A program made the translations under genes and the position numbers. Source: Diploscapter coronatus (Eukaryota; Nematoda; Chromadorea; Rhabditida; Rhabditidae). Taken from it: DNA of 64,000 nt. The DNA lies in the NCBI GenBank assembly GCA_964036155.1, contig OZ038422.1, forward strand, positions 52,475,201 to 52,539,200. Reading direction: 5' to 3'. The notes beneath the pieces are model-generated. The model did no database searches. It saw nothing but the letters and a program-made list of their open reading frames with translations, and had not been told where the DNA came from. Below are positions 61,007 through 64,000 of this stretch, piece after piece (the stretch's first letter is position 1; each line of letters starts with the position of its first letter).

Positions 61007-63453
61007 ATCACCCATTGTTATTCTTAACCGTTGTTATTTCCTCCTTTTCTGTGAGAATATCAAATATTTGCTGAAAATCTACTATTCAGGAATGTTTCCT
61101 CTTCCATTCTTTATCATCAATCACCAAAAATTCACTTCTTAATTGTTATTTTACCGACAAATCTAGCCGGGCATATCCACCCCTTTGTGCTACAATACTC
61201 TAATTGTAACTTATTTGCTGATATATTGCTGCAGTAGCCTGAGTGGTATTCTGAAAAGATAATCTATTTCTGAATGAAGTACATAGTTTAAGTCTTTTTA
61301 GAATGTTTTCTGTACGTTATTTTAAGAATCGAATTGGGTAAATGTTTGTACCTATCGAATACAACCAATCTTCAAATCTTGCAAAATCACTCTCGCTTCT
61401 TACGAATAACGTGTCATATGCAAAATCCTCGATGTTTTATAATTCGTTTTCATATGTTAGAGCTGTTCTTGACTTTTGAGTTTCAGTAGAAGTCTTGCTT
61501 GAATTAATTCAGGAATAGTTCTGTATCTTTTTGATTTGAACTATTACTCGTGTTCTATGCTTCCACATTATGTCAATTTTTCGCCTTTACCTTTACCCGC
61601 TTGTAGTCTAAATGTTATATTTCAATGTTAACCCAATTTTGACTACTTTTTCTGTAAATAAAAAGTAGTCAAAAATAACTTATACGTCGGTTCAACCAGT
61701 GCTTTTCCCACCCCAAAATGGTCGCTGCATAGGAATTTAGATTTAATGAACAAAAATAACTAAATTTACAAAATGTAATAATAACGATGAGCCTCGTTCA
61801 TGCGTATGTATGTGCTTTATGATTTTAATTTTTCTATATCATTTTACTTCTCTTCAGATTCCTTTTGACATTATAGAATTTCAAAAGCAGTAAAATGATA
61901 AATTTTCCAATTTTTTATCATTATTAGATGCACAGCAAAGAAGTAATTGAAGGATTAAAAATTTATTCATTCGAATTTACAATGTCGTATTTCGAATGTG
62001 CTTTCACTCCTATCCTACAGCTTGTATGATAGAGAGCAGGGAAGAATAGATTTTAACAGTGCAATTATTTCAGTTCAGTGCAATTTATGCGACATTATCC
62101 TGATTTCAATTTCTACCGTACCGTAATCCTAGACTTTTTCAATTTCAATGTGTTTCGAAAAGAATTCTCTTTCCAGGTGGCTATTTCATTTCAACTAGGG
62201 TCTTGTTTCGATTTTCTCGTGCCTACTTTTTCTAATTTTGCTTTTCAATTTAGTAGAACTTTTCTTGTATACAAAATTATACATTCAAAACTTGATGATT
62301 TTCGCGCACGCGTTCTATGGAAATTTTATACGTCGATTGTTTATGAAGTAGACGATAAAGAGATTAATACTATTTGTTTACATTAAAATTGAGGCTTTCA
62401 AAAGATCAAAGTATCGATTTTCTATGATAAATAGATCAATAGAAAAAGATAATAATTAGATTATACGAAAGCTGATCTTCAATTTATGATAAAGTAAGAA
62501 CTTGCGATTTTTAAAATAAAAATGATAAAATGACATTAGAAAATGAAATAAACTAAGGGAGGAGAAACCTGCTTGTTTATTCATATCACGAGTGGTGTAA
62601 GATAGAAAGATTTAGATTATTATAGCTTGTGTATGTTGACTAGTTTCATAGAATTCATTAATTGCTTTACTCGAAGATATGAAAACTTCAGTCGCCGTAA
62701 ACATAAGACACACAGTACAAAAATTTGAATCAGCCAAGCTGACAATGAAATGTCTGCTTAATATAATGATAAGTAAATATTAAAAACGAGTTTTCTTTCT
62801 GTAATTTTAAGCCGATATTTTTCACAATAACTACTTGCATTGCAAAAATCAAACCTATACAAGTTTTCCTGCAAATTTCTCTTTTATCATATCATCAAAC
62901 TATCGAATCGTTTTTCATTATTGTTGGGTGCAAATGTCCTGATATTTCCTACATCTTTTCTCATTCTATTTCTCTAATTTCTGTTTCTTTCCCATTCAAT
63001 GCCGCATCGAGAGTGTAATATGCACGCTTCAATTTATGTCATTTGACCACTACACTTCCATCAACTCAATACTCTTCGATTCGTTTTGACCATTGTCTTA
63101 TCATTTCTTGAATTGCATTTCATTTCATCATTCTTCTTTCACCATTTTCATTTCAAATTTTCCTATCGACTGATTCCTTCAATCTTTCTTTAGATTTTCA
63201 TTATTTCGAGCATAGAATAAACTCTTATTCATTGTTTCTCAACAAAATTCTCGATCAATATTGTGAACACAAATGCGTCAATCAATCTCGCATCTTGACG
63301 AGTTCAAATATGCCCATTCGAAAAGAATTCATCTATCAATCTCGAATAAACTATTGACAACAAGAAGACATAGAAAAAAACTTTAGCGTTTTAATCTCAA
63401 CAATTATTCTCCTCGAATTTATAATTTTCTTCTGTATTCTGTTTAGTTAGAAG
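61007..63453. other. 3' UTR of mrck-1 and intergenic spacer
   Basis: Pyrimidine- and AT-rich sequence with the mrck-1 poly(A) signal near its left end. A 102-codon open frame at 62078-62386 has no supporting features. The right end presumably carries the promoter of the dehydrogenase gene. Confidence 0.55.
61657..61662 (+). terminator. Poly(A) signal of mrck-1, inside a perfect inverted repeat
   Basis: AATAAA 0.65 kb after the alternative mrck-1 stop. It overlaps the loop and one arm of the perfect inverted repeat gactacttttt / aaaaagtagtc (61641-61670). Confidence 0.55.
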
Positions 63454-63909
63454 ATGACGGACAATTTGTCATGCATTTTGTATGGGAAAAACGACATTCG
63501 GCTGGAGCAGAGACCGATTCCGAAGGCTGGTCCGAATCAGTTGTTAATCAGGTTAAGAAATTTGAGAAGTCAAAATTAGAAAGAGTTTTAGAGTGAAAAC
63601 AGTGGGTATTTGTGGATCTGATGTTCATTACTGCTTGCATGGAGCCATCGGGAATTTCATCGTCAAAGAACCCATGGTGAGTGCGTTTTTAGCATTTCGA
63701 ATAAAATGCAAAATTTTAGCTTTAATGTGTTTTAGGAAAAAATATAAAGTTCAAAAAGCGGAAAGTAGTCATTTGAAAATTTTCAGGTTCTCGGTCACGA
63801 ATCTGCGGGAATCGTCGAAGCAGTCGGTGAAAATGTTCGAGGATTTTCGGTCGGCGACCGAGTGGCAATGGAACCGGGTATTCCTTGTAGGGGATGTCAG
63901 CATTGCAAG
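63454..63909 (+). CDS. Sorbitol (polyol) dehydrogenase-like, zinc MDR family, 5' part only
   Basis: Exons 63454-63551, 63592-63676 and 63787-63909 fit in phase (102 codons); the gene continues beyond the window after a GTAAGC donor. The product starts [20 protein letters not shown]. It then shows the catalytic-zinc cysteine in [10 protein letters not shown], the next ligands in [14 protein letters not shown], and the start of the structural-zinc cysteine cluster ([11 protein letters not shown]). This is the medium-chain dehydrogenase N-terminal catalytic domain, closest to sorbitol dehydrogenase (polyol oxidised to ketose with NAD). The Rossmann domain is outside the window. The first ATG after the TTTAG at about 63446 was used. 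Confidence 0.9.
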
Positions 63910-64000
63910 GTAAGCGACAATGAAGATCAGACCGATACATTTGGGATGTTCATGAATATTAGGCTGTAATTCATTTCATACTATGATATCTAGCACTTTC

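Overview
The window is nuclear DNA of a rhabditid nematode close to Caenorhabditis. Introns are very short (42-60 bp) with TTTCAG-type acceptors, the background is AT-rich, and the gene content is worm-specific: chemoreceptors, a cuticle collagen, and the orthologues of egl-3 and mrck-1. From memory, egl-3, mrck-1 and sorbitol dehydrogenase-like genes all lie on chromosome V in C. elegans, so this is probably the homologous chromosome. That synteny was not checked.

Layout. 0.2-3.7 kb (-): a 10-exon gene for a secreted cysteine-rich protein. 5.6-6.4 kb (+): a U2-type and a U1-type snRNA gene side by side. 7.9-12.9 kb (+): two tandem paralogous Str-superfamily chemoreceptor genes, the first with a 0.37-kb inverted-repeat element in its first intron. 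15.3-18.0 kb (+): a cuticle collagen cut into 19 exons. 18.4-20.7 kb (-): another 7TM receptor, tail-to-tail with the collagen. 20.7-22.3 kb: an intergenic stretch with two adjacent inverted-repeat elements. 22.4-24.2 kb (-): a small multi-pass membrane protein. 26.3-30.7 kb (+): egl-3, the PC2-type proprotein convertase. 30.7-44.9 kb: a large interval with no convincing gene. 44.9-61.0 kb (+): mrck-1, the Cdc42-binding AGC kinase. 63.45 kb to the end (+): the start of a sorbitol dehydrogenase-like gene.

The genes do not form a pathway; they are independent eukaryotic transcription units. All models were assembled by hand from splice sites and reading-frame phase, and exon lengths were summed to confirm that each model stays in frame. 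One junction, in the 22.4-24.2 kb gene, could not be made to fit.

Points most worth a second look: (1) mrck-1 appears to encode several alternative proteins, including a kinase form ending in a predicted C-terminal membrane anchor by read-through of a splice donor, an alternative acidic N-terminus, and two C-termini. (2) The collagen gene has 18 introns and exons as short as 12 nt. (3) The U2-like snRNA is altered at its branch-site-pairing sequence. (4) Two introns use GC-AG borders. (5) Several small inverted-repeat elements, some forming families, lie in introns and intergenic DNA.
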